Part shown: positions 43,868 to 55,794 of the stretch, piece by piece
How positions within the stretch are numbered: the stretch's first letter is position 1
How the letters are laid out: each line of letters starts with the position of its first letter
Assembly (NCBI GenBank): GCA_002286715.1
Contig: NSJX01000060.1
Span: 13,254-77,253, forward strand
Length of the DNA stretch: 64,000 bases
Source: Dentipellis sp. KUC8613
Lineage: Eukaryota; Basidiomycota; Agaricomycetes; Russulales; Hericiaceae
Direction: 5' to 3'
Notes under the pieces: model-generated
What the model was told of the DNA's origin: nothing
Database searches by the model: none
The model's input: the letters and a program-made list of their open reading frames with translations, nothing else
Translations under genes and position numbers: made by a program

Positions 43868-44274
43868 TTTTTTTGATCAGTACCACATGGACGCGTCGTA
43901 ACAGCGCGAGCGCTTTCTTTAATATCAATCGTATACTCGGCTTCTGTGAGATTTTGGTAGCCTCGGAGTAAGTCGCATTTATCCATGACAAGAGAATTGC
44001 CGTGAAAATATACTGTGTGTGTGCCCTGGCCGTGGCATGCTTTAGAAATCGTGCACAGGTCTTTTGGGCCCTTTGCTTCTGAAGAGGATGGGGTACCACG
44101 ACGGTTTCCAATTCGAGCGATGCAAACGACTTTCGGCTACGCGCGTCACGGTCACGCATCCACTTGAACTCACGCAATGGCCCGGGGCTCCACTGGAACC
44201 TTCTCCCTCTATTGACTCTATCTTATTCCTTTTGCAATGTCGGATTACGCTACTCTTGTGCAGGACCAGTCGCA
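43868..44274. other. Intergenic region
   Basis: About 400 bp between the MATE gene and the start of the dead TIM-barrel gene. No gene can be supported. Confidence 0.5.
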
Positions 44275-45660
44275 ATGTCCGACTTACTTTCAGTCCCAAC
44301 ATGTTACGCGATGCTCTCGGCGGGCATGAATTCGTCTCATTTCCTCCCGAAGAAGCTGCACACCCTCGCCGAGGCTAGATTCAAGCTGACAGAGATCGCG
44401 TTCCCTGACCTCGAGGATCTCATAGCACAGGGTGCGCGGAAGTACGCGAAGATTGACACTGCGGGGAAAGTCGATGTCGAGACGTGTCGCGCAACAACGG
44501 TGATCAGGGATTTGTGTTCGGAGCTTGGGCTGGAGATTCTTGCCGTTCATCCGAGGAGATACATACTCTAGTATCTCAAACACTGATGCTCATTTTCGTT
44601 GCAGCTTCTCTCAATTCGAAGGATGCATCGACCTGTTACGGAACGATGGATTTGAACGCGCGCAGACGTGATGCGAAGTCCTCACGGTGCGAACTCATTA
44701 GAATTTTCCTTGTATCATCCTCTAATCTCAAGTTTCCTTAGTCATCAGGCTGCGGTATTGTACAGAATGGCTCGTCTGATCACCCATCGTCAAGCCCGGA
44801 TTGCAACGTCATGGCGCGCGACCTGCGCGAGCTCGCTGGCGACGCCGCAGAGCAGGTGTTCATTCGTCTTTTTCACGATTGCGTCTCGCCCCTGAAGTGC
44901 TGGGATGCTGTCTTACAGCGCATACGAGATGTGGGCCTGGGACGTTCATGTGTAAGTCGCATACCTATCGCGTCTGCACGAGCCGCATTTGCCCAATTAT
45001 GATCTACAGGAAGACATGGGAGCATGCCTGGGAGATCCGTGAACGCCTAAGCGACCTTACTTCGGTGTTTGTCTCGATATTTTTCAAAATTTCTGTGAGG
45101 CTCGTTATTATTGCCCCTGTCACATACTTCAATAATGTGTCCCATCAGCCCGCTCATATGCGGATCCTACATCTGGGAGACGCATCGTAGCTCTCTCCGC
45201 CCCTTGCGGACCTCTCGACTGTCTTCTCCGAGCCTGTCGCACGTGAGAAGATCTTTTACTTCCCAATCTTAGATGGATCGCGAAGGGTGTCACCCGAGGA
45301 GCTGAAGAAGACCGCAGAAGAGTAAGGCATGCTGCCTCTCTACGCGTGGTCGAATGCATGGCGCCCGATGCCGTTTATGGACGAGCTCGAGGATGAGAAC
45401 TTCCAGGGTCACCTCCCTATTGTTTACATCGCCGAAGCTGTCGTAAGACTTGGGTGGAGAGGCCCCTTCTCATATGAGGTGCGCTAATCTGTTTGTTTTG
45501 AACCCTTCGCATCGCATCGGGCTCGCACGTAATTATGACTGCTACCTCCAGGTCTTCTACGAAGAATGGTTCGCGACGATCCCGAGGTCCCTAAGAGGTG
45601 GACGAGTGCCGCCCAGAGGGCGCACAAGAAGCTCATATACGAGCTTGAAAAGAGTGTGTG
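44275..45660 (+). pseudogene. Xylose-isomerase-like TIM-barrel (sugar phosphate isomerase/epimerase superfamily) gene, inactivated
   Basis: Segments of one protein appear in order. From the ATG at 44275: AGMNSSHFLPKKLHTLAEAR, TEIAFPDLEDLIAQG and LCSELGLEILAVHP. After an intron-like gap, FSQFEGCIDLLRNDGFERA, then DLRELAGDAAEQ, AYEMWAWDVHV, KTWEHAWEI, PYFGVCLDIFQNF and EKIFYFPILDGSRRVSPEEL, and finally YAWSNAWRPMPFMDELEDEN. The frame changes several times without good splice sites. An in-frame TAA (45323-45325) replaces the residue between AEE and GMLPLYAW. The family acts on sugars or dehydroshikimate-like compounds. The copy is next to two sugar transporters, which suggests a former shared pathway. 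Confidence 0.8.
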
Positions 45661-46022
45661 AAGTCGTGGTGAGTGGTGAATTGTCTTTTCTTATCGTTGA
45701 AGAGCTCCGCGTTGACTACGCGACAGCTAAGAAGTCATAAAACGTTCGCCTCCCAAAGAGGCTCGCTTCAATTTCGTGGAATAAACGTCCCAGCGCACCT
45801 TACTCTTCTTGACGCCTTTCGCTCGGTCTTGCATGCTTTGCTGAATCACCGAATTATACTTTCGCGTCTTGCCTGTGTCCGACCACGTTCACCACGTAAC
45901 ATATCATATCGCCCCGACGTAAGTTATACGCAGGTACAGTATGTCGTTTGCGCCATTTCCTTCAACCTGCGTCATCTCACTCACAAACCCGGATAGCATT
46001 CGTCTTTCCTATCTATGACAGC
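45661..46022. other. No supported gene
   Basis: A frame at 45673-45996 has no recognisable motif. Confidence 0.4.
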
Positions 46023-46523
46023 TCAAGCAAACGTCATCAATTCCGTGATGCATACATCTTGGTTCGTAAGAGTCAGCTGACAACATAACGTATGTGCGCC
46101 ATTCTCGGAGGGGGTAACGTACACTGTGCAGGGCAGGTGCGGGCCGCCAAAGGAGCACAGGTCACCAGGTTCCAAATCATCGCAGTAAGCTTGCAGATGT
46201 TCCTTTCGCGCGCCGACGCTGCCCGCGCGAAGCTCCCCTGACTTGTTTGTCTGGAGTGTTCGAATGTTCCAACGCAACTACCCCGGCCAATGCGCAATCT
46301 CGCCGAGCCATTTGTTTCTCGTGATATCGACGTTGGGGCTCTCACGAGACAACACCGTTCTCCATACATCTCGATGGAACACCTTCGAATGCCTCGACGA
46401 CGGTCCGCTCGCAAGGTAAACGTTGACGCGGTACGCATGACCCTCTGCATCACGGATGGGATCACAGAAGTTTCCACGCAATGCGCACCGTCGAGTGTCA
46501 GCTGGCCGGTCGTCGTCCTTCAA
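46023..46523 (-). pseudogene. Possible unknown gene remnant split by one in-frame stop
   Basis: Two open stretches on the minus strand, 46523-46281 and 46277-46023, lie in the same frame and are separated by a single TAG at 46280-46278. Reading past it gives protein-like sequence on both sides (KWLGEIAHWPG, then LRWNIRTLQTNKSGELRAG and DDLEPGDLCSFGGPHLPC). I do not recognise the family. It could be a decayed gene or chance. It lies just upstream of the first sugar transporter and on the other strand. Confidence 0.3.
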
Positions 46524-46530
46524 GCTTATC

Positions 46531-46540
46531 TATATTTAAT
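46531..46540 (+). promoter_or_regulatory. AT-rich TATA-like element of transporter A
   Basis: TATATTTAAT about 90 bp before the ATG at 46621, the only TATA-like sequence in this upstream region. Confidence 0.4.
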
Positions 46541-46620
46541 GCATCGCGACTGAAGCGCTGAGCAGCGCGGGGCAGCGTTCCCGTAATCCCAACCTCCCTT
46601 CTTCCTCGATCTCCGCATCG

Positions 46621-48863
46621 ATGCTTGGGGCTAGTCTTCGAGGACGGTGGCTGGTTTGGGCCGTCACAGGTGCGCATGGTGCTTCGCAGCTGCATGCTTG
46701 TTGGACACTGACGGCATTACAGCATGCTGCTGTCAGGGCTTCTTGCTGCTGGGCTATGATCAAGGTGTCATGTCTGGTATTGTACGTCAAACTGCACTCT
46801 CATCTGGCACTGTGGGGCTGATCCTGCCTGACGAGGCAGGTTGGGGCGGATAACCAGTTCGGCAGAGACTTCGGGAATCCGAATCCCACTGCGCAGGGCA
46901 CGATTGTACGTTCTCTCGAACTTGTCGATTCATTAGTGTATTCTGACTTATTCTATAGGTGGCTATCTACGTGAGTTGATGCGAGATCGTTTCGGGCACT
47001 ACCGCTCATCGAAATTGCACTTCAGGATATAGGATGCGCCGTCGGTAGTCTGATAGTTTTTGTCTGGGGAGAGCAGATAGGCCGGAAACGAATGATCATG
47101 GCGGGCGCGAGCACTATGCTGGTAGGGACGGTACGTTATTTCCGCCTTCCATGGTCCGGTCCACACTGAATATCGTGCAGGCGATCTTGACAAGTAGTAC
47201 AACAAGAGCGCAATTGTATGTTGGACGCATCGTTACTGGAATCGTGAGTTGCCTTTCGACATTCTTCGGAGAGGGCTAATACATCGGTGATGTCTAGGGC
47301 AATGGCTTCAACTCATCATCCATTCCCGTATATCAATCCGAGACATGTGGGGGTCACATTCGCGGAACTCTCGTCTGTTTGAACTCTACGGTTACGATTA
47401 TTGGGCTTGTGATAGTGCGTATCATATCTCTTTGCTTTGCGGTCAAACAGGCACCTATACATTCGCGGTTTATAGGCGTACTGGCTGGATTATGGAATGT
47501 CATTCGTTGCTGGTCCTGCCCAGTGGCGGCTACCTATCGGTATGCTGTCCTGTATCATCGACGTTCATTTGGTCTGATCCGAACTCCCAATGTGATCCAG
47601 GCTTCCAAGCCTTCTTCGCGCTTTGTCTTTTTCTGCAGATACTGGTGCTCCCAGATTCTCCACGTTGGCTCATTGCACATGGCCGTGAAGAAGAAGGCCT
47701 CCGCGTACTTGCTCAACTCGAGGACAGGGAAACCGATCATCCGGATGTCGTAGAGAAAAAGAAAGAGATAGATCTATCGTTGCAGCAGGAAAGCGCTGGA
47801 GGTGCGTCTCCTTTCGAAATACCAAATCTTTAGCAAGAAGCTGACGGATCCCAGGCCCGTTTAGATATAAAGAACTATTAGAAGGCGGACCGCTAGGCAA
47901 TTTCAGGAGAATTTGCTTGAGTATCGGGATAAATGTGATGCAGCAGTTCACGGGTTCCAACATGATCAAGTGAATTCCTCGTGCTTACGACGCATTTCCG
48001 ATTCTGACTATAATGCAGCTATCTCGCGCCGATCGTCTATCAGAACACTATGGGACTCTCGCGCAACCTGTCTCTTCTCCTCGGCGGGGGTACATCTTGC
48101 ACCTACATGGTCGCATCTTTTATACCACTCTGGGTACGTATCCCCTTTACGAGCTGAACAGGGATGCCTTCTGACTAGCCGCCCTTCCGAAGACCGTTGA
48201 TAGATTTGGCCGACGACCCTTACTCATGATCTCTGCGACCGGCCAAGCACTTTGCTTCATCATAGCGTCGATTTTGTTGTCAAGAGGGACCACTTCGGCC
48301 GCGTACGGTGCTACTGCTATGGTGTTCGTATTCCAAATATTCTTGGGAATCGGCTATTTGCCCATCGTACGTCTGCGTATCGCTATGACACTGTGGGAGT
48401 GGCGCTGACAGCCTCTTTTTTGCTCAAAGCCATGGTTGTATCCAGCGGAGGTTCGTAGTCTTCACATTTGGACAGTATAACTCTATTGAATCATGTTATG
48501 TAGATCTCGACCACCCGTATCCGCGCTCGCGCCTCTGCAATATCTTCCTTCTTCAACTGGATGTGCGTCTTTGCCGTTGTGGAGATGACGCCTCCTGCCA
48601 TCGCCAACATCAGCTGGCGCGTCTTCATCATCTTCGCCATCACCAACGCTCTCTGGGTTCCCCTCGTGTTCATTTTCTTCCCTGAGACGAAAGGTCTTGA
48701 ACTCGAAGACGTAGATCACATATTCGAGAAGGGTGGAATCACTGGTGGGGTATGGTCGAGTAAAGGTGGTAGGACTGTCGAGAGGCGAAGAAAGGCAAAG
48801 GAAGTTGAGGTGCTGGAAGTCGATTTTGACGAGAAGCTAAGGAAAGACGAAGCTCACGTTTGA
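46621..48863 (+). CDS. MFS sugar transporter A (sugar porter family)
   Basis: Fourteen exons: 46621-46669, 46723-46781, 46840-46905, 46959-46970, 47026-47130, 47181-47243, 47298-47414, 47476-47539, 47601-47801, 47855-47969, 48019-48133, 48193-48366, 48430-48450, 48504-48863, giving 506 aa. Exon 4 is only 12 nt (VAIY). Sugar porter marks: GYDQGVMSGI in helix 1, GEQIGRKRMI (loop 2-3), YVGRIVTGIGNGFNSSSIPVYQSE, LPDSPRWLI after helix 6, QQFTGSNMINYLAP in helix 7, DRFGRRPLL, PWLYPAEIS and FFPETKGLELEDVD at the end of helix 12. About 12 membrane helices with cytosolic ends. Probably imports a hexose, pentose or oligosaccharide with protons; the sugar cannot be told from sequence. Confidence 0.94.
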
Positions 48864-49542
48864 GGTTTTCCCGTCAATGCTTGACTACGAAATTTCAGGA
48901 TCGAGTCGCCACTGCGTTCTTCCGCATGCATAGCAATTGTGATGTCTCTCAGTTAAGCTTCCCGATTCAGCGACGTGGGGCCACGAGGACCAGGGTCCTT
49001 GCATTCTCGACTCCCTGTATGCAGGATATGGTGAGCATGACGGATTCACAGGCGACACATGCCGGCACACAGGTCAGCTGGACACATACTATTGAAGAGA
49101 GAAAGCGCGCAATACGGCCCGTGGGTACGCTCGGATGGTCAGCCGCTCCGGTACTCCAACACTCGACATGCGAAGCAACTTCGAGGCGCTCCACTCCCTG
49201 GGACGCGCCTCATGGGATGCATAGTCGGAAGCCGTAATCGCGTTGGTGTGTTACCAACCCCGACCAGTCTCTCCTTCCCATGTCAATCCTGACGCTCCTC
49301 AACAGAAACCAACTTACCGAGAACAAAATGGCCAGGCTGACCCTGCAGTAAATTCAGATGCACATCATATCGGCAAGGACCTTCTGCGCTCAGACAGGAA
49401 GTCGCAGCCCGCATGACCCGATTCGATCATTCTAACGTGCATCAGCTGTCTTTCTCGCCGTCCATAAAGCACGTACTGGTTGCGCTGCGAACCCAAGCGA
49501 GAGGGTTCTCTCTCTTTCAGTTCGAATTCTACACGGCTATTC
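48864..49542. other. Spacer between tandem transporters
   Basis: 679 bp with no supported gene. No clear TATA box is seen before the second transporter. Confidence 0.5.
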
Positions 49543-51793
49543 ATGTGGGATACGCGCTTACGAGGAAAGTGGTTGGTTATTGCTATCACAGGTGAGTTAG
49601 TGCTGTTCTCCTGGCGCCTGAGAAGCGATGAACTGACCCGGAAGTGCGTTTCAGCATGCTGCTGTCAAGGCTTCCTGCTGCTCGGTTATGACCAGGGTGT
49701 GATGTCTGGAATTGTATGTTCCCTATAAAGTTCATCGCTATCAATGCCACGAAATGACGATTTGGGTTGCCTTAGGTGGGGGCAGATAACCAGTTCGGAA
49801 GAGACTTTGATAACCCGAGTCCAACGCAACAGGGGACTATAGTAAGCTTGCAGTCTTCCTTGCCGTTTCTGTATCTAACGCACGAGAGACAGGTAGCAAT
49901 TTACGTACGTGCTAATTTTCGTGTCGCCAATAAATAAAGTGGCTGTAACATTAGGGTAGGATATTGGGTGCGCGGTCGGCAGTATCTGTGCGTTTGTCTT
50001 TGGCGAGCGCTTGGGGCGAAAGAAGATGATTATGACGGGGGCGAGCATCATGATCATCGGCACCGTACGTTCCTTCTACATTTTACGCATGACGGCACGT
50101 TGAATCACCGAAGGCGATTATGACAAGTTCGACGACGCGCGCGCAGTTGTATGTTGGGCGTGTAGTCACAGGCTTGGTATATTTTTCATCATATTTATTC
50201 CATCCACGTTGAAGCTCACTATACCCCAGGGAAACGGCTTCAACTCTTCCTCGATTCCAGTGTACCAGTCAGAGACTTGTGGCGGCCATATCCGAGGGAC
50301 GCTCGTATGCCTCAATTCTACGATCACCATCATCGGCCTGGTCATCGTGAGCCGCTCGCATTTGTTCCTTCATGCGTGACTCGTGCTCAGAGAAGCAGGC
50401 CTACTGGCTAGACTATGGAATGTCGTTTGTCTCTGGGCCGGCTCAATGGCGCCTCCCCATAGGTACGCGCACTTTTTATCCTGTTGCAGAATCTCCTAAC
50501 GATCGTCTCAGGATTCCAAGCGTTTTTCGCCGTTTGCCTATTCCTTCAAGTCTCGATGCTTCCGGACTCTCCCCGTTGGCTTATCGCGAATGGTAGAGAA
50601 GACGAAGGCATGCGGGTCCTCGCTCGTCTGGAAGATAAAGGCCTTGATCACCCAGATGTAATGGACAAGAAGAAAGAGATCGATGTATCACTCTCGCAGG
50701 AGAGTGCGGGAGGTACGTAGGCACATAGATGAAGTCAGTTGGAGGTTTAATAATAAATTCCAACGGATCGCAGGACCGTTCCGCTACGGTGAACTACTTG
50801 AAGGTGGACCAATTGGGAATTTTAGGCGAGTGTGCCTGTGCATCGCTGTCAACTTTACACAGCAGTTTACGGGGTGCGTTTTTTGATCGCTCACTATCAG
50901 GCGTGTACTGACATCAGAGTAGAGCGAATATGATAAAGTCGGTGACCATCGCACGAACGGCTACCTGTATTGATTCTCTGCTTCGCAGCTACCTCGCTCC
51001 TATCCTTTACCAGAATACCATGGGTCTCTCACGCAACCTTTCCCTCATCCTCGGCGGCGCGACTGCGATCACGTTTATGCTCGCGTCCTTCCTCCCTCTA
51101 TGGGTACGTTTGTCGTCCGGCCATGTATATTCGACACTAAGTAATCTCCGTAGACGGTCGACCGCTTTGGCCGCCGCGTTCTTCTCATGACCTCTGCGAC
51201 TGGCCAATCCCTTTGCTTCATCGTCGTCTCGATCTTGTTGTCGCGCGGGACGACGAGCACTGCGTATGGTGCGACAGCAGTAATATTCCTGTTTCAAATT
51301 TTCATTGGGATAGGATATCTACCCATAGTACGTTCTTTGCTGCGTCGAGCGGGAGACCATTTACTCACTCTGAAACAGCCCTGGCTCTACCCCGCAGAGG
51401 TAGATCTTCCCGCTACTATCTACGTGCCTCATACTGACCAGCCACTCAATCCAGATCTCTACCACACGCATTCGTGCACGCGGTTCAGCCATTGGAGCGT
51501 TCTTCCAATGGATGTGTACCTTCGCCGTCGTGGAGATGACGCCCCCAGCAATTGCAAACATTGGCTGGCGCGTCTTCATTGTATTCGCGATACTCAACGC
51601 CCTGTGGGTTCCACTTATTTACGCGTTCTTCCCGGAGACACAGGGGCTCGAGCTCGAGGATGTAGATCACATCTTCGAGAAGGGTGGCATAACTGGCGGT
51701 GTATGGTCGAGCCCGGGCGGTAGGACTGTGTTGAGACACAGGGCTCGAGCGGATGTGGAGGTTATGGAGGTCGAGGTGGACGAGAAGAGGTGA
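49543..51793 (+). CDS. MFS sugar transporter B (tandem paralogue of A)
   Basis: Fifteen exons: 49543-49591, 49655-49713, 49776-49841, 49893-49904, 49960-50064, 50114-50176, 50230-50346, 50399-50462, 50512-50712, 50774-50873, 50923-50937, 50989-51103, 51154-51327, 51379-51399, 51455-51793, giving 499 aa. Most exon lengths equal those of transporter A, including the 12-nt VAIY exon and the 21-nt PWLYPAE exon. One extra intron (50874-50922) splits QQFTG from ANMIN and leaves a 15-nt exon. Motifs: GYDQGVMSGI, ERLGRKKMIM, LPDSPRWLI, DRFGRRVLL, PETQGLELEDVD. The frame is intact. The two copies differ mainly at the C-terminus and in loops, so a different sugar range or regulation is possible. Confidence 0.94.
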
Positions 51794-52758
51794 GGTGAGG
51801 CCTTTGTCGGCCTGGATTAAAGGTTGGTAAACAACACGCCATCTACGGTTATATTAGGTAGTATGGAAGTTCAGCGTATCAGTATAAAAGCAGGTTGAGG
51901 GACCTGCTTTGTAGTGCTCCCCAGTCGAACGGACTCTGGAATGTGGTCCGGCCGGCGTGGAGCAATCGTTACCCGATATTTTCCCCGAGTTTGTTGCGTA
52001 TCGTCGGCATGAGATAGTCGTATCTAGCGTTTAGAAAAAACGGAGTCAGACTTTCTCTGCGTCCCTCGTCGAAGAGATTGCTGTGGAAGTGTTAGTCCAT
52101 GGTTCAGGTTATTCGTGTTTGTTCTTTGTCCCAATACATTGATCCATGTTTGGCGATGTTTGCTCTCAGTGGAGAGGCACTTGGCTGCGGCCTATTCGAC
52201 TTCGTCGTGACAACCACCTATTACCCAGACAATCCGGCTTCACACACGAGTTCTCTCTCTTCATCTTTTTCATCCATGTCTCTTCTCTAGCACCGATGTT
52301 GTAACGTCAATTTATCCCCGCCCTGCTACTTTTGTCATGCGAGAATCGAACTGTGACTTGGCACCTGGACGCAGCAAACGGGCCTACCTCAAGCTGAACT
52401 CGTGTCTTTTGACACTCTACTTCATGCGTTGGGTGTCTTCCTCAAATTGTATGCGAAGTTCACCGGTCCTTTAGGAGAGGGCGGATGACATAGGCAGGAA
52501 GAGTAGTCGCGTTCCGCTTGATCGTGTTGGATCCGGTACGTACGAATTCCTTATCTGCGTGATTGAGCTCGACAGCGCCTGGAATATGTGTATGTCGTAT
52601 GGATGGCGATCTTGAGACGTCGACTGCCGATTCGCCGCCCTTCTTTTCTCTGCGTCATACAAATATCCGACCACGTATATGAAGAAGAGCCACCGAGCCA
52701 ACACATTTCCATCTCTTTTATCCTCTTTCTTACAGACGTCCCGCCTTTTTCAACATTT
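51794..52758. other. No supported gene
   Basis: About 960 bp after transporter B. The open frames are short and lack motifs. Confidence 0.45.
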
Positions 52759-53143
52759 ATGTCCAGCCAAGACTCGTTGAAGGCGCCCCGGGGTCACGCC
52801 AGCGGGGGCGCGCCCCGAACCAAGGTGTGTAACGTTCTTTGCTGCTATCTGACCCTCGCTGACTTGAACATAGATGTTCGTAGGCGGCGTCGCCGCGATG
52901 GGGGCGTTACTTGGCGGTTTCTACTATTTCCTCAACCGGCAACAGAATCAGAGGCTCTCTCGTGTCTCTCGCCAGCCCGCTGCTGTTCCAAGCTGTGAGT
53001 GGTGTTTTCTTCCTTAAATACCCCACCGCTGACGTACGAGCGGTGAAGGGGAGAATCGGATTCATCGAGCCAACGATTCTCCAATCACCTCGGGAAATGC
53101 AGAGGACAACGACTCGGCAGATCGCCAACATCGAGCGCGATAG
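52759..53143 (+). CDS. Small membrane protein with one transmembrane helix, function unknown
   Basis: Three exons: 52759-52824, 52874-52994, 53049-53143, giving 93 aa. The first exon is basic and Ser/Gly/Pro-rich (SLKAPRGHASGGAPRTK). The second starts with a hydrophobic helix (MFVGGVAAMGALLGGFYYFL) and continues NRQQNQRLSRVSRQPAAVPSW. The last is polar and charged. The introns are 49 and 54 nt with GT-AG ends. The layout (basic N-terminus, one Gly/Ala helix, soluble tail) is common in small fungal mitochondrial membrane proteins, but location is an inference. The last exon is the least certain part; an extra splice could lengthen the tail. Confidence 0.6.
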
Positions 53144-53845
53144 GTCTGGGGTGCCTCGTTCTGTGCAGCAGAGAGACCATGGTGATGATATATCCGATAC
53201 AGCAAAGGTACGTAGTCTTCCATCCACCGCTTTGTTGAGTCAAACCTTGACCCGCTCATGCCCGGTACCTAGAGTTCTTGACTCAGACAGATGAATCGCG
53301 TCCATATACCCCAGATAGCTGTCTCTGCTTCCCGCTCCCGAGATAATTGAGTTGTGTCAAGTTAGTGGAACTCTGAGCAAATGCCATTCAGTGCACCGGT
53401 CATTTCATGTCCGTTAGCTTCACTTTGTGGAAGTCCTTAATGGCGTCATATCGCCGCCTGTTCCGGCTTGAGCTCCCATAAATAGGTGCATTCGGTGGGA
53501 TATCTTAAGCTTAGAACGCTATGTTGCACCGCAACGTCCTTGTAATCCGGGTTAGTGGTGCTTCTAACAGTATTCCTATGCTGACGACCGCCGTTTATGC
53601 AGTGCAGGACCCTGCAGGTACGTATTGAGTTTGAGATCATGGCTTTCGAAAGGACTTCTGTCGTCGATCCAGACTCGGAATAGCCTGGTTTTTTGCACGC
53701 TATCATCTAATCTGGCCGAGCGAGGTCCAATGATCCGAGCGCCTTAAGTACATGGGTCTGGTCTGATGGGCGTTTGTAAGCTTCTCCGTCTTCTTTACCT
53801 CCGGACGTGTGTCTATGTGCATCGGTCGGAAGGCTTGCGGAACGA
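53144..53845. other. No supported gene
   Basis: About 700 bp between two plus-strand genes, with short frames only. Confidence 0.45.
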
Positions 53846-53852
53846 TATATAG
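53846..53852 (+). promoter_or_regulatory. TATA box of the metacaspase gene
   Basis: TATATAG, 66 bp before the ATG at 53918. Confidence 0.55.
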
Positions 53853-53917
53853 TGTGGACTCGCACCGACTCGTCATAGACATCCTCCATCCCCAGCTTGC
53901 ACTCGCAGATCACCTCC

Positions 53918-55794
53918 ATGCCAGCCTTATCATTTATCAAGAAATCTTACAACGCAGTCCTTCCACCCGTGATCCCCCTGCTCCCGCGCAAAGCCACTCC
54001 ACAAGGCCGGCGAAAGGCCTTACTCATAGGCATCAACTACATCTGGGCATCCACGACTAGAGGAAATGACAGACTACGAGGCCCTATCAGGGACGTGCAG
54101 CACATGAAAGAGGTGCTCATCGGTGAGTCTGACTCGTTCTGGATTCACTAGCACTGCCTCTGAGTCATTCTATTCAGAATATTATGGATATCTCGAAGAG
54201 GATATCGTTGTAATGACCGACGAACATCTACCTAATCAACACACTGACATCTGGCCGACGCGGAAGAATATTGTGAGCTCTACTATATTAATACCCCGGC
54301 GGATGTCTGACGCATGAAACTTCTGTAGCTTCACCAGCTTAGGAAATTGGTCTTGGATGCACGTCGCGGAGACACCTTCGTCTTTCATTGTAGGTCCTCA
54401 TTTTGATGTGTCCCAGGCTGTCTATGCTCACCATCCGGACAGTCGCTGGTCACTCGATGCAGAAGACGGCGCGACGTGATAAGACGGAAAAGGATGGGAA
54501 AGATGAAGGTTGGTCTTGACTTCTAAAGTCGCCGCGAGATGCTTATGTTTCACAGCTATCATAACGTGCGATCACAAATACATCCTCGACGACGTGAGTT
54601 CTGCTACAGTCACGGCTCCTTCAATAACAAGGGATTGACATCTGGGCATTTGGACGTAGATTCTTCATTATATCCTGGTCGACAAATTGCCCTCGGGATG
54701 CAAGCTTACTGTGAGACGCTCCCATCAGCCCTTGCAGTGCGCGGCCCACTCACTTTCCATGCAGGCAATCTTCGACACTTGCCATTCAGGCACCCTTCTC
54801 GACCTCACACACTACGAATGTAACGAAGGACTGAAGGCGTCGCGATCTGTTCGTACGTCTTTTCCCCTTAGCGTATTGTTATTCCATCCTCACTCGCCCT
54901 TAATGCAGCCGAATTAGTCTCTACGGCCGGCCTATATGATCTGCGGCAGGATTTTCAAAGACTCAGGAGGATGACGATTTCCAAAGATGACCGCAAGATC
55001 TCCACTATCCTGCGGAGGATCATCACTCGGCCGTTCAAAGCCAAGCTCTACGCCGTAGGGCACTTCGTCAACAGATCAATCAAGACGCCTAACTCAAAGG
55101 GCTCGGCGTCTTCGCAGGCGCTTGTGAGGTGCACGTATCGCTGCCCTACCCCGATTGTGCACTTGAATCATAGGTCTGTTGTGGTGAGTTTGGACTTGTC
55201 GCGCTGCGAAATGTGTCGCTGACGGCTGGCATCGCAGATCTCGCTTTCAGCCTGCACGGATGACCAGCGGACATGGGAAGACCGGGACAATGCCGAGGCG
55301 TCGATGTCGAAGGTAAGCTCTTCTCTTTGCAAGGCTAGAAGATCTGCTCCTAATCATTCATATTCGGTGACCAGATACTGTGCAATCTATTGAGTCCGTT
55401 TTTCTGCCGCGCCTTTACGCCAGTTCCGGTTCTAACAGCTTATGCCAACAGAGCAAGAGTCTGAGGTCACCGCTTTCAAAGTTCTAGAGCATGTCCGGCA
55501 TGTATTAATTGCAATCATCCGTAGAATTATTTCTGATATCATAAAATTCCCAGAGCCTCCATCCACGAACACACATTCAAACGACACCGAATCGTCCTGA
55601 AAGAGCATCATAGCCGGTTCAAGACGGCTCGCCCCAACCCCAAGGTGTATCCACTCGATCTCGACAGACCGCAGGTGATTATATCTCGTCCTCTTCTGCG
55701 AGCCTACAGTATTGATACGTCGCTTGATTGACAGCTAGGCAGCTTGCATCCCTTGGTGTGTGATATGCACACTACTGCCCTTGGTGGCGACTGA
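53918..55794 (+). CDS. Short metacaspase (caspase-domain peptidase, C14)
   Basis: Exons with good support: 53918-54122, 54178-54272, 54329-54389, 54443-54508, 54556-54593, 54660-54710, 54765-54852, 54918-55183, 55238-55312. The p20-like core includes RRKALLIGINYIW, GPIRDVQHMKEVL, EEDIVVMTDE and the catalytic His motif FAGHSMQKT (His about 124). Then come the Cys motif AIFDTCHSGTLLDL (Cys about 178) and the p10 start ISLSACTDDQRTWE. There is no Pro/Gln-rich or zinc-finger prodomain. The 3' exons after 55312 are unclear. A probable last pair (ARPNPKVYPLDLDRPQ, then LGSLHPLVCDMH after an intron) ends at 55794, but I could not join them in frame with confidence. Metacaspases cleave after Arg or Lys and act in stress and ageing responses. 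Confidence 0.82.
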
